Assembly (NCBI RefSeq): GCF_016097555.1
Contig: NC_054701.1
Coordinates: 63,493,927 to 63,557,926 of the forward strand
DNA length: 64,000 nt
Reading direction: 5' to 3'
From: Gigantopelta aegis
Taxonomy: Eukaryota > Mollusca > Gastropoda > Neomphalida > Peltospiridae
The notes beneath the pieces are model-generated. The model had not been told where the DNA came from. It worked only from the letters and a program-made list of their open reading frames with translations, and did not search any database. The position numbers were made by a program, and so were the translations under genes. Shown here in pieces: positions 1-11,230 of the stretch (position 1 is its first letter; each line of letters starts with the position of its first letter).

Positions 1-870
1 GTCTGAGAGCCAATAATCTACGCTGCCGTCGCCAGGCTGTTCTACCACCACTCCTACCACGTCACAGAACGGCCAGACGGCGGTGGCAACGTGTTCAGTG
101 GGGTCGAGTGATGTTCACTGACGAGTCCAGGTTTAGTCTCCAGTTCAACGATGGTTGGGTTCGTGTCTACAGACGTCCTGGGGAGTGCTTCGCTGACGTT
201 AACATTAGACAACGTCACCGGTTCGGTGGTGGCAGCGTCATGGTGTGGGGCGGCATCTCTATCCACCACAGGAACCCCCCTCTATGTGGTGGATGGCAAT
301 CTGAATGGAATCCGCTATCTGAATGAGATTATCCGGCCGTTGGTTCTCCCAGGCCTTCAGCAGATTGGCGGCGGGGCAGTTCTGCAGGATGACAATGCCT
401 TTCTCAGACAACAAGGTATCACCAGGATGGATTGGCCAGCATATTCGCCTGACTTGGCCCCAATAGAGAACGCCTGGGACGAATTAGGCAGGAGAGTTCG
501 GGATAACCATGCCCCTCCGGCCAACCTTCATGATCTGGGTCAACTTCTTATGGCAGAGTGGTAGGCCATTCCCCAGGAGTTCTTCAGACATCTGATCAAC
601 AGCATGAGGCAACGATGTGTCGAGTGTATTCGCGCCAGGGGTGGATTCACACTATTAAACGAATGTTCTAATGTGTAAAATCCATGTTTGACAACCTTCA
701 ACTTTGACAGCATGTCATGTGACTTTCTTGTATACAGTGACGTTTATTTGTGGTTTTTTGTAAATATGGAACAATAAATTAAATTTTTGGTGTAGTTTAC
801 ATCATCAATCTAATACACTCTGAAACTTATTTGGTTATAAATTTTTGACCCTTAAATTCTTTTGAGTAGT
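1..870 (+). mobile_element. Tc1/mariner-like DNA transposon, decayed 3' part
   Basis: Frame 3 from the left edge reads a Tc1-type transposase core with FTDESRF (first catalytic Asp), then GSVMVWGGIS. The frame shifts near position 270-290, and frame 1 continues with LQDDNA (second Asp), DWPAYSPDLAPIENAWDELG (catalytic Glu) and a stop near 564. The usual stretch between QDDNA and the QQGI motif is shortened, so the DD34E spacing is lost. With the frameshift this makes the copy inactive. The right end is an AT-rich tail closing on a Tc1-type terminus, GACCCTTAAATTCTTTTGAG, at about 847-866, followed by a TA. The 5' half lies left of the window. The element sits in the RFT1 intron, ending about 60 bp before the next exon. 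Confidence 0.88.
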
Positions 871-928
871 ATATTTATATTACTTTTACAGTACAGAGAT
901 TTTAAAATATAATATTTATGTTTTTCAG

Positions 929-2760
929 CATCTACTTTATTGTGAACTATTTTAAAGAAAGCCATCACAAGCCTTTGGAGTCCTTTGTTTCTTCCTTCCC
1001 AGTTTTAGTTACACTAATAGCATCATTCTTCATTACATATCTTTCAGAGGTAGGTCTATGAATAAAGTTAAAGTTAAAGTTTGTTTTGTTTAACGACACC
1101 ACTAGAGCATGTTGATTAATCAAACATTTGGTAATTCTGACAAGTAGTCAACTGCTACATTTTTCCTAATGCAGTAAGGGATCTTTTATATGCACTTTCC
1201 AACAGGCAGGAAAGCACATACCATGGCCATTGACCAGTTGTGGTGCACTGGTTGGAACGAGAAAATAATAATTACAAATGTACATGTATATTAAAAATAG
1301 AATGTCCATTTCTATCCCTGCGTCAGGTAAATGGATCCACCAAGGTGGTTCGATCCTGCTACACTTAGCTGTCTATGAATAATGCATAGGTTTATGTATT
1401 TAGATTTTTAATTGTTTTGTTTGGGGTTTTATTTTTGTTACTTGTACAAGAAATTATAACAAAGCTCAGGGCTTCAAGAACAACTGAAAATCTTCTTTAA
1501 AAAGTGTATTAAACATTTTTGTTCAGTCGCTGGCAATAATTAAAAGAATTCAACTTGTTTTTTTCCAAAGCTACATCCACTAAATGCATCTCAATATTTT
1601 ATTCATGGTCCCCATTAGTGATTTGACGAATTATCTCCCCTTCACAACTTTGACATTAGTTGTCTATGTTGTTCACAGCTATTATACTACCACACAAGTT
1701 AGTCACATTTAATGACATCATGTAGACAGTACGGCCTCCACGAGTCCAAAATATTGCACTCAAGTACTCGAGGGTCAAACTGGACCCAGACCCGAGTACC
1801 CGACACTTACACTAGATGATAATGAGACTAAGGAATAAGTGAAATAGCATTATGCATCTTAATTCCAGCACTGAACATGGATGCCAAATCATGCCATTGT
1901 ATAAGCATTTACAAACCAGTTGGTACATTCAGTATTGTGACGGACGGCCAGATTGAAAAGAGAAACTAGTGTATGATCATATAAATTATTGCATAACTTG
2001 TATTACTGATTAGATACTGCTGAAATTAATGCCCTACATTGTCTCACGAGTACGGGTACTCGAGTCCTGTGAACAGAGTTAGCCCATGTCCAAGTACTCA
2101 AATACTAATGGAGACCCTAGTACCGTAAACAGAGAACATTTTGTTTTCAAAATCTTGATTAGCAACATTTTTAGTCAATTAAATTTTGATTAGCAACTAC
2201 TGCTTCATGTTTTAAAATCATGTCACAATGTCTGTAACTAGTGTAGCCTATTGTGATACTCAACAAAATGTTCCCAGGTAGACCAAGTATAATAGTTACA
2301 CAAAGAAATAGTTTAGTGTCACTAAGGTGAGATTAGTATTGTGGGTTAATATGCAGTTATTAGAATGAGACTGGTATGATAAACTGTATAAAGTTACAAG
2401 AATTTTACTTGTGTTTGTTTGGCAAATAAGCATGTCTGCAAATTACAGTGTACGTCTAAAACAAATGGGGCTGAATTTAGAAAACCTGTTTTAGTCTTAC
2501 ACATGTATAACTACATATATTTAAGAAAAACAGGCTTTGTAAATGTGGCCCATTATGGGGTTTTTTATTGTTTCTTTTTTTTCCAGATCACATTTTGCTG
2601 TAATAAAGGAATTTCTGGAAGAATAATTCATATTTGTGTTGGTGGACTCTGTGGGCTGGTGGTCCTTTTAGTCATATATAGATCGGAAGTTAGCTTGGTG
2701 ACATTTGTGAAAGAGCAGTACAGATCAAGGAATAAACAGCATGTTCAGAAACATAGGTGA
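929..2760 (+). CDS. RFT1: RFT1-like, dolichol-oligosaccharide translocation protein (C-terminal two exons)
   Basis: Exons 929-1049 and 2587-2760 (stop TGA 2758-2760); earlier exons are off the left edge. Acceptor TTTTTCAG precedes 929, donor GAG/GTAGGT follows 1049, and acceptor TTTTTTCCAG precedes 2587. The first exon enters with one base of a split codon; the second junction is phase 0. Together they give 97 codons of a polytopic membrane protein: a basic loop (FKESHHKPLESF), a hydrophobic segment (SFPVLVTLIASFFITYL), a SE..FCC motif, a second hydrophobic segment (GGLCGLVVLLVIY) and a basic tail. From memory this lines up with the human RFT1 C-terminus (HRYYRRSPHRPL, then VSEVFLCCEQGW, then a final TM and a basic tail). 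RFT1 is needed in the ER for Man5GlcNAc2-PP-dolichol to reach the lumen for N-glycosylation, though whether it is itself the flippase is disputed. The family assignment rests on this partial alignment. Confidence 0.82.
1066..1370 (-). mobile_element. tRNA-derived SINE (type B) in RFT1 intron
   Basis: The tail lies at the left (AAAGTTTGTTTTGTTTAACG) and the tRNA-like head at the right (GGTTCGATCC, a B box in either orientation). It is flanked by a perfect 12-bp duplication GTCTATGAATAA at 1054-1065 and 1371-1382, the mark of target-primed reverse transcription. The insertion point is only about 16 bp downstream of the donor of the penultimate RFT1 exon. Confidence 0.85.
1731..2122. mobile_element. 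MITE with TAGGGTCTCCACGAGT-type inverted ends
   Basis: The left end reads CGGCCTCCACGAGTCC and the right end, reverse-complemented, TAGGGTCTCCATTAGT. Subterminal CGAGTACTCGAG-like palindromes occur near both ends. A second copy in the opposite orientation is at 22778-23153. No ORF is present. The remaining RFT1 intron (1383-1730 and 2123-2586) shows only AT-rich unique sequence. Confidence 0.65.
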
Positions 2761-2768
2761 CGAACAAA

Positions 2769-2779
2769 AATAAAATAAA
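2769..2779 (+). promoter_or_regulatory. Candidate polyadenylation signals of RFT1
   Basis: Two overlapping AATAAA hexamers begin 9 and 14 bases after the RFT1 stop codon. If used, the 3' UTR would be unusually short; the sequence alone does not show which signal is real. Confidence 0.4.
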
Positions 2780-2852
2780 TTTTAAAACAGATAGGTTTTT
2801 CTTTGTTTTGGATTGGTAGACCATTTGTTTGTTCTGATGTGTCTTCTTATTA

Positions 2853-3217
2853 GTCCCCTACCGGTCCAACCGGAGGGGACTATGAGTTTCATCTCCATCC
2901 TTCTGTCTGTCTGTCTGTCTCACATATAGTTTTCCAGATTTTTTTCACAATGCTTTATCATGTACTGTTACAGATCAAGTTTGACTTTCATGACGATCGA
3001 CCCATTTTTGATGGAGTTATGGCCCTTAAACTTAGGAGATACAAAAATTAGTTTTCCGGACTTTTTCTTTTCTTGCAGTGACTTGAGATATTCAGCAGAA
3101 AGTTAGTGTATAGCTTTATCATGTACTGTTACGGATCAAGTTTGACTTTCATATGTGATTGACCCATTTTAGAGTTATGGCTGTTGATATGAAAATATGT
3201 TGGGCCCGGTAGGGGAC
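2853..3217. mobile_element. MITE with GTCCCCTACCGG inverted ends
   Basis: The left end is AGTCCCCTACCGGTCC and the right end, reverse-complemented, GTCCCCTACCGGGCCC. Inside are a (TCTG)n run and two diverged copies of a segment beginning CTTTATCATGTACTGTTAC. Fragments of the same left end occur at about 4039 and 14288. It lies immediately downstream of RFT1. Confidence 0.65.
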
Positions 3218-4337
3218 AAGTATTGTTTTAGCAGGGTTTTCAGAATGGCTTTGAACATAAGATATAAATATAAAATAGACTCTTGTTTCACTCTATGGTA
3301 ACTTTATGCAAATGTTTTACAGGTTTGTAGATTAACCAAACTTTGTTTTTATTTTCATTGGGTGTGCCAAGTTTATTTACGGATGTACCTTACAAACTGA
3401 ATTGTCCTGTAAGTGGCAGGCTATGTAAGCAGGCTATGGTCTTGCCCTCCATCCCGAACCCCACTAAAGAAAAGAAAAGAAAAGAAAAGAAGAGGATGTT
3501 ACATTGTAGCAGGTTCCAGAAAAAAACAATGGTTGATTTCTACCAAAATTACACACAAATAATTGTAATATTTTCACATTTTAGTCTTACAGGTACTTTC
3601 ACTTAATGGCTTTCAAATAACAGCAGGCTAGCTGTGTGTAGGGATAAAATGAGTCACACCTGTCAGACCATTTTGTCACCATTAAACCATAATGTCCCTG
3701 GCGACAAAATGGTTCGATACAACACATATTTTAGGACACAAACAATATGAGGTGTATAATCATAATTTTTTTTTTTTTTTATTAACTCGACACACAGGAT
3801 AAAATATTGCTTCCAAATTCGAATGTTTTTGTGTGTTGCTTTGTTTTTTGTGTTTAAGTATTATTTTATTGCAAATGACATGCGGAATGTAAGGGAATCT
3901 GTTTATAAAACGTGTCATTACTAATGATGCTTGATATAATATCATCTATGATTGGACCCTCAATAAAATTCACCCGTTTGACTGAAATAATGGGGTTTTA
4001 AACCTACACCAACCTCCCATGGGATGAGGAATGTTTTTTAGTCCCCTACCATAGTTTTCATCTCCATCATTTCGCACTGGCATAGGAAGTGGAGGGTGGC
4101 AAGGAAGGCATGTGCCCCCCACCCACTTTTAAGATATTTTGCTTTATAATAGTGTAAAAGTGTAAATATAAAAGTGTGCCCCCCCCCCCCCCCACACACT
4201 TTTTGGCACATTCCAGTGCCTGTTCCATCTGTCATTTTGTCTGTTTGTCGGTCTTCCCCTCCCCCCTCTCTCTCTTGTGGATGTTGAATTGAAAAAAACC
4301 TAACATTTGTTATTTTAAAAAGGGTATTTCAAACAAT
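3218..4337. other. Gene-free stretch, simple sequence and repeat fragments
   Basis: No coding exon can be supported. It contains an A/AG-rich tract (3468-3495), a T run (3767-3780), a fragment of the GTCCCC MITE (about 4039-4070) and a C run (4177-4192). Confidence 0.5.
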
Positions 4338-4435
4338 TTGTTGTGTGTGTGTACCATGTTGTGTGTGTATGTGTGTGTGTGTACCATGTGTGTGTATGTG
4401 TGTGTGTGTGTACCATGTTGTGTGTGTATGTGTGG
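4338..4435. repeat. Compound (TG)n microsatellite
   Basis: Alternating TG runs are separated by a recurring TACCATG spacer, four blocks in all, so the array behaves like a short minisatellite. Cys/Val or Thr/His-rich ORFs on both strands come only from the dinucleotide. Confidence 0.85.
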
Positions 4436-4587
4436 TGAGACAGATGAGGGTAAGACATCTTTGCAAGCCAAGGTACCATTCCATACAGTTGATACTGCAG
4501 TATACTATAGGCCCCAACGGAATGGTAAGTTAGCATGCGAAAGTGAGGGTAGATGGATTGTCCTCGATGGACTATTCTAGTTTTTAT

Positions 4588-4662
4588 AATATACCAGTCA
4601 GTGCCCCATGACCGGTATATCAGAGATGTGTTGACCTGTCTATGGGACAGTGCATATAAAAA
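4588..4662 (+). mobile_element. SINE fragment, diverged
   Basis: It resembles the middle of the type A/B SINE body (ACCAGTCAGTGCCCCATGAC, then CTGTCTATGGGACAGTGCAT), ending at the ATAAAA motif. Head and tail are missing. Confidence 0.5.
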
Positions 4663-6682
4663 AACAACATTCTTCTAATTCGGTAGGATTCGGTAGGAAT
4701 AATATGTTGCACCAGGCTTCCGCACTCACTTCCCATGTGTTGAAACTATTAAACACCAAAGTGTCATAGATGATGTTTGCTGAGGTGTCATAAACAAAGA
4801 TTCTTGACCTGTGTGTATGCGTGTCTCTGTCTCTGTATGTGTGTATATATGTATGTGTACAGTATGTATCTGTTATTACCAGATTGTTTTTTGGTATCTT
4901 CAATATCATATATTAGGAATAAAAATTGTATTATGCGAGCCTCTGTCAAGCATAATACATTATTTTTATTCCTAATATATCATATCGACGATACCGAATC
5001 ACACGAGGGTAATAATCCCAAGCTTAATACAACGCGTTTTTGTAAACTGTACACACAACTTTAATTCCAGTCTGCCATTACTAGATATTCATCACTAGAT
5101 GTCCTTAGCTACATCAAAATAAACTAGTGCGTAACATTTATGTTTTGTTTTGGGGGTTTTTAACGCTGGACAGCTTTCAGTGTAAAATTGCTATTGAAAT
5201 GTTTTTATTTGACGACTGAATGCATACGTTAATTATGGAGTGTCACTCTAGTATGTTTGCTTAAATGTCAATAAACCTAGTGCCATGACCACGATTAATT
5301 TCTAAAGGGACATTCCTGAGTTTGCTGCAAATTTTAAGATGTTGTCGACTAACAGAGAAACAAAGTTTATGAGGGGTTAAGACATGCTTCCCGGAAAAAA
5401 TATTGAAAAGAAAAAAAAAAGACAGAAAAATTTGCATAATCAAGTGGAGGGTTCGACTGCCGAAACCCACCCTCTGCACACACTCCTATGTTTGTAATTA
5501 TATAAGAACTGCTTGTACAACTGTCACAAATTCCATAAAATTGTGTAGCGCAGTCATTACATCAAATGGAACGTCATTACGTAAAGCAGATAATTCTCGG
5601 AACCAGCGTGACGTCACACGGCCTAGTTACCGATCATCCGGGTCTTTGGGGGTGAAGCAAAGCCTTAGTGATTACTGTTTTACATAGAATAAAGTTATCA
5701 TATTAACTTTTTGCATGCTTTGCATATTGTCATTTATATTCTGTAGCTAACACATAGTTGCAGCATGTCTTATGAGTATTATAGCAGCTTAGGTTGTCAT
5801 ATAAGAGAAACGAACAACGGGAATATGAATTAGTAGTCTATATTTATTACTGACATGTTTCCGTATAGCTTATATTGTCGAGGGGACCTGACTAGAGGCA
5901 GGTTGGACAGAACAATTTTTGTTGATGCAATTTTAAGGTAATATTCATTATAATTACTTTGAAATGATAAGATAATTATTAATATTATAATAATTATGAT
6001 GTGGGCTACAAAATATATAATTTGTATGTATAATAATAAAATTTATATGCATGATTCAAGATAATTTTTATGATTTAACATAATTATTTTATTTCCAAAT
6101 AGAATGTAATAATTAAACAATTGCAAAGTTGTTACTTTACAACTTTAAATTATAGTATTATTATGGTCATTCTTATTATATAAATGTATTGGCAACAGTG
6201 AAAATGTTCCACTGAATACATTCTTTTATTCTTTAAAAAAACCACCCCAGTTTCTTGAAATAATGAAATGATTTTGTTTTTACAGATTGTGAAATTATCT
6301 CATGATGTTGGCCTTCCTTACCGGTTGAATGCAGGCGAAAAGAAAATAGCAATAATAAAATATAGCCAACCTCAGACCTTGTCATCTAAGGGGAGTTATA
6401 TCTCTCTCTAGCTACCCATCACTCCCCTGAGATTAGTTCAAGGAGAATAATATATAGCTCCCTTTGGCATGTGAATATTAATATTTTAAATTGTCCCCCA
6501 TAATCTAAGTTAGGGTAGCAATTAATAACTCCCATATTATTTTCATGTCACGGTCTACAACCTACTAAAACACAGTGTTATCTCATCGAATAAACATATA
6601 ACTGTTTTAATAATAGGGTTTAACATGGTATATTTATCAATAAAACACAAAAACTTACTTGAGTAAATAATGTTTAACACAC
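4663..6682. other. Gene-free stretch, AT-rich
   Basis: No supported gene. A left-end fragment of the TTAA-flanked MITE family (AAAGGGACATTCCTGAGTTT) is at about 5307-5360. The frame open from 5403 to 5687 matches no family I recognise and has no clear splice context. 5930-6240 is very AT-rich. Confidence 0.45.

Positions 6683-6735
<53 letters not shown>
6683..6735. repeat. (AT)n microsatellite
   Basis: An uninterrupted AT dinucleotide run of about 50 bases, followed by unique AT-rich sequence. Confidence 0.95.
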
Positions 6736-6736
<1 letters not shown>

Positions 6737-7690
6737 GTTGTTTTATACCTAGTCAGTGGATATTGCAGATTTTGTCTTGGGCTGTACTGGAATTGTTATT
6801 GCAATTAAATTTAACATGTACAAAACTAAGATACAGGTGGAGAAAGGAGATGGGGCAAATATCATGACTGTTAGTAAACTGATCTGCATCAATATGCCTT
6901 CTGCTACACATATTTAACCTAAGTTGTGTTGTTTTGTTTTGTGTGGGTTTTTTTTTTTTGGGGGGGGGGGGGGGGTCATGAAAGTAGATGGAATTGTGTA
7001 TTTTATTTACAGTATAATGTGGAAATCTTATCAATACACATGCTTTAACCATTTTGTTTGATGTTAACGTCGGTTATGGTTGACAAGCAACAACATTAAA
7101 CTCCACGTAGTCGCATTCTGTGGGAAGCCATGGCGTTGCATAAAGTTTGTCACGTTTTAGTGCCTTTACCCAGAAGCGGCGTCTGGTCTCTTCTTTTCGA
7201 AATTTGTAAAACGATATTTTTTTTTTAACATCAAGTTATGGTTTATGCAGCCAACTGCACAACATGTTTTAAGCATCTTGGCCGTTAACTGTTGTAAATG
7301 ATCGACTGAAATTGACTAAATTCACTATCAAACCATACGTAACTAAGGAGAAGCTTCACCGCGTCACGTGATAAACAATGGCGGATAGGGCCGAAGTACC
7401 CGTATGTTCGGTTCCGAGAATGGGAAGAACGTTAGAATCTAATTTATTATGATCGAATTGTCTAGTTTTACCAAATAGGTTGTGCTGTTTGTAATTATAA
7501 AACATGTTCGTCATTTTTGTGTGTATTTATTGATATAACAGTTACAAATTTAGTATTTAATCGCTTCGCTACGCTACGCAATTTTATACAACAATCTAAT
7601 TAAAATTAGCTCCACTATTACATGAGCTGACCTTTCATTCGACCAATCAAAACCTTACTTGCAAAATCATGCCAGTGATTTAAAAAGAAT
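6736..7690. other. Gene-free stretch with T/G homopolymer
   Basis: A T run grades into a G run at about 6950-6976. Moderately GC-rich unique sequence at 7130-7200 could be an untranslated exon, but nothing proves it. From about 7575 a repeat end begins that recurs inverted near 11760. Confidence 0.4.
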
Positions 7691-7694
7691 TTGA

Positions 7695-8995
7695 AAACAT
7701 TCGATGGCCATACTTTACTTTCTGAAGTGGGTCGAGCGTTACCATAATGTTAATAGCCCTACCAGATATGTCCTTCTCTCTGACAGCCTTAGTGCTTTGC
7801 AGGCTATCGGAGGAGCCCACAGTGTCAGACCGGAGATAATTTCAAAAATTTATAAAACTTATAATAAAATTGTGGGTGAAGGAGTTGTGCTCGCCATGGA
7901 ATGGGTCCCGGCTCATGTTGGGATAGCGGGTAATGAGCTGGCCGATGGGTGCGCGAAAAGAAGTTTGCTGGACCCCGTGGTCGCTGTGCCGGTGGCCCAT
8001 AATTTTAATGAAATAAATTCTATAGCTGAGCCACACTTTGGTAAACTGTGGCAGACAGAGTGGGACCACAGAGCCAGGGTGTGGCATTCTTCTATTAAAC
8101 CAAAGGCGCCCCCCCCCCCCCCCCCCCCGGTCCAGTATCGTTTAATGTTAAAGCTACAAAAAATTTAGCAAGATTGCGGATGGGTATCTCATCCGCATTA
8201 AATGATACTAGATTTAAAATTAAAGTCGGTAAATCACCTAATTGTTTGGTATGTCACACTATAGATAATGTGAACCACTTTTTGATTGACTGTACCAAAC
8301 ACACAAAAATCAGAATTAAACTAATTAATTATTTAAATAAAAATAAAATAAGGTTCACGGCTTATAATTTATTAAATCCGACTAAAGAGCATAAAACGAT
8401 AGTGGACAGGTTGGTGGTCGCCTTTGTATACCAATCTGGGATAAATATATAAACTAAATATAACTGACTTCCTGGCCGGACATCACTAGGCATTGTTAGA
8501 TAGGTGCGGTGATGGACGCCCTGGGGGTTATTATTTACTTATTCCGGGAGGGCATAGGAAATGACTTTATAGTCATGACCTTTGGTTCCCTCTCGGAATT
8601 TTTTAATTTAGGTAAGTGCGGCAGTATTACTCTAGTAATACCTCTTCTCCCTTAGGAGTTGGAAGGTTATTGCTCGCCCTACCCCGCTTCTCTTCCACCT
8701 TCTGTGACCAAGTCGCGCCTGGCATGCTACGGCGGATGTTTGCCTATACTATTTTAAAAATGTACCGGATTTTTAAACTTTTAAAAAAAAAATATAAATT
8801 TTATATATATATATATATGATATGTTGTAGGTATTAAATTATTTTTAACTGTAATAAGTGTGTTATGAATGATGTTTGAATGTATATATACTCCCGGCTG
8901 ATAATGGAGGGTATGTTATCTGGCAGTAACGCCCCTCCATTCACGCCGACTGTCACGGGGATTCTATAATACCCGTAACTGAATAAAACATGATT
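7695..8995 (+). mobile_element. Non-LTR retrotransposon (LINE), 5'-truncated: RNase H domain and 3' UTR
   Basis: Residues from 7704 carry a LINE-type RNase H domain: a catalytic-Asp motif LLSDSLSALQAI, then WVPAHVGIAGNELAD with its conserved His and Asp. After a 20-base C run near 8110 the frame closes. The next frame (8174-8452) carries a C-x2-C-x9-H-x4-C pattern (CLVCHTIDNVNHFLIDC), the zinc-knuckle-like tail that follows RNase H in I/Jockey-type LINEs. The reverse transcriptase, the endonuclease and the first RNase H Asp are missing, so the copy is 5'-truncated and frameshifted. The 3' UTR ends soon after an AATAAA at about 8982. The exact clade is not resolved. Confidence 0.75.
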
Positions 8996-10532
8996 ATCAA
9001 AATATCTCTCCTAACTGTATATCTATTAGATCTCTCTGTAACAGGCGGTTAAACCCTAGTATGGCTCGTCTAGGTATGATCAGAGATACGATCTTATATA
9101 CGGTATATATTATTATAGCACGTTTAGCTCACTAGAAACACAACAAAACACAATACACTTTGGAATCTGTATTAACCTACGCTGACAAATGTACAGCCGT
9201 AGTAGTTAATTAATAACAACAATAATAACAACCCAGAACTGATCACTTAATTAGTTAATCTCTAGGTGTCTAGTTACACAATATGCGAATCACTTCACCG
9301 TGACACAAAACCCACACGTGTGATAATTGAGAAACGCTTCTAGGAGAAGTTAATTAATAAAGGAATTACCACTCTATTCCTAACTGGTTAATTTTTAATT
9401 AACCCTTACTACTCGTTCAGTAACGTGTGATAATTTAGGAACGCTTCCAGGGGAACTTAATTAATAAAGGAATTACAGCTCTATTCCTAACGGGTTAATT
9501 TTTAATTAACCCTAACTACTCATTCAGTAACCTTGTAACACAGAATTAATACTGGTACCTATCACAATAAAGACAATAACCTACAGTTTACCTAGGTCTT
9601 CTAGGATAACTGGCTAAGCTTTATATTACCAAATACTCGTATAATGTTAGAACAAAAAGTCTACGATTTACTTCGTCAGATGACCGAAGACACTGTCTAA
9701 AGAATATTGGTATAATACAGTATTAAAATATTTAAAGTCACATCAATCACATCAAGGTTATACACAGAGCAGAAATAAAAATATTTACCAAAGTCCAACG
9801 GACTACGTTCCCTGGGAGCCGTCCTTTTTCGTTCTCCTCGATATCTCTAAAAACTAGCTATTTATTATAAATCAGAATATTGCCTGGGGGTACAAGGCGG
9901 TACCTCCCCCTATCATCAGATATTTCCACCGCGACCAAGCGGTATTTTTTTCCTCAGATCGTCAGACTTACTGACGCCTTGGTCGCCAAAATCACGGTCG
10001 TCGAAACCGCACTGGCAGAGGTATTACGTAACTACTCGCCACATGGCCTCCACAGCTGGACTAAGTGCACATTGGAATGCCCGATCGCGCGAAGTATTAC
10101 GTAACAAGTTGCCCACCTGGGCTACGTGCACACGGCCCTCTAACACAAGTAAAATCGCCACAGGCGAAACAAATTTAAGAGCATGCTCCGTCACACCGAC
10201 CAAATATATTGTATATACCTTTTTAATTCTTAATTTGCCTATTTTTTAGAAATTCTGTTAAGTTACTGGCTGCTCTTTTTAATATGCTTTAATTTATTTA
10301 TATTTGTTTTTAAATTCTTTGAAAATAAAAGAAATCGGAACCCAATAGGGCGGGAGACTGCTCCTATGTTGATGGTTGGAACCTGGTAATATACCAATAT
10401 TCCTCCAGTCAGTGTTCCAAAGCAAAGAGTCACAGCGTCTGTTGAATGATATAACTGTTTGTTTCTCCTGATTACAGATGATGATGATAACTAGTTTAAC
10501 GTGCCCATATACCACTAGGGTTTCGAACACGC
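8996..10532. other. Gene-free stretch apart from the 107-bp duplication
   Basis: Outside 9317-9530 I see no exon. 9880-10200 is less AT-rich and open in two frames without any recognisable family. Confidence 0.4.
9317..9530. repeat. 107-bp direct tandem duplication
   Basis: Two copies start CGTGTGATAAT at 9317 and 9424. Each contains TTAATTAATAAAGGAATTAC and a TTAATTTTTAATTAACCC motif. A handful of mismatches separate them. Confidence 0.85.
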
Positions 10533-10581
10533 CCATCCCGAGTCCGACCTCCGATAAGATCGGTGGCCTGACTCGGGATGG
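10533..10581. repeat. Near-perfect 23-bp-arm palindrome (cruciform candidate)
   Basis: Arms CCATCCCGAGTC... and ...GACTCGGGATGG enclose a second complementary block (CTCCGAT/ATCGGTGG) and a 3-base loop, with about three mismatches in 23 pairs. It precedes a G run of about 18. The right half recurs at about 12933-12960. Confidence 0.75.
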
Positions 10582-10872
10582 AGGGGGGGGGGGGGGGGGG
10601 GTTGAAAATGGGCAGAATTTTGAAAATAGCAATTAGTAAAAACGTTAATAGAATAAATAAAAAAAGAAAAAGGTTACAAGCCAAAAATAAAAAAGAATTG
10701 ACTGCTCGGCCGAATATTTATATAATTTGGAGCATTTTAGAAGGACAGTCCAAGATTAAATAAGAGAAAGAAGAGAGGATCGGACTATTTAATAATATTA
10801 CAAAAAAGAAGTAATTTCGACATAAAATTTTGAACGCAGATCTAAACGTTTAAAGTCCGATCGATATGTCCA
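10555..10872. repeat. Dispersed repeat, copy 1
   Basis: It runs from AGATCGGTGGCCTGACTCGG through a G run and an A-rich block to GTCCGATCGATATGTCCACG. The same order of segments recurs in the same orientation at 12931-13243. The copies diverge abruptly after GTCCACG, which marks a repeat end. Confidence 0.8.
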
Positions 10873-11230
10873 CGCCTCTGGACTCCGGGATCATCCAATT
10901 ACGTTTCGCTCTGCCAGGCTGACCGGACGAACCTCTTTCCTAATCTTAGGGGGTCACTCTCCCAGTGACCCTCTCCACGCAACCAACGAACACCGAGAAT
11001 GGAGGGCACGACGGCTGGGTCGGCGGGGGTCGGGGTGCCGGGGGGTGGGGGACATGCCACCAGAAATAGGTTAAGCGGTAGGCGTAGGCGGTTTTGGCCG
11101 TAGGGGGAGTTAGGTATGTCTGGGGGCCTGTCCGCGGCCCCCGGGCGACCCTCCCCCGGCTTCGGCCACGCTGATGAAGTTCCCGATAGGATCGGTGTCT
11201 CTGTTAAACTTCCCTTTTAATGGGTAACTT
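10873..11230. other. GC-rich block, possibly the 5' end of a LINE
   Basis: This is the most GC-rich segment of the window. One frame reads MEGTTAGSAGVGVPGGGG... ending RRRRRFWP and a stop near 11103; another starts MSGGLSAAPGRPSPG and stops near 11220. Basic, Gly/Pro-rich short frames in a GC-rich leader are common at LINE 5' ends, but no gag-like zinc knuckle or endonuclease is present. That identity is a guess. Confidence 0.3.

Noticed and set aside
2419-2586. N-terminal part of the 113-codon frame before the RFT1 last exon
   Set aside because: It is intron read-through; a strong TTTTTTCCAG acceptor at 2586 and the RFT1 alignment place the exon start at 2587.
4338-4580. Cys/Val-rich and Thr/His-rich ORFs on both strands
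   Set aside because: They derive from the (TG)n repeat.
7704-8168. Host ribonuclease H gene
   Set aside because: The motif order, the downstream C-C-H-C segment, the frameshift and the 3' UTR with AATAAA fit the end of a LINE.
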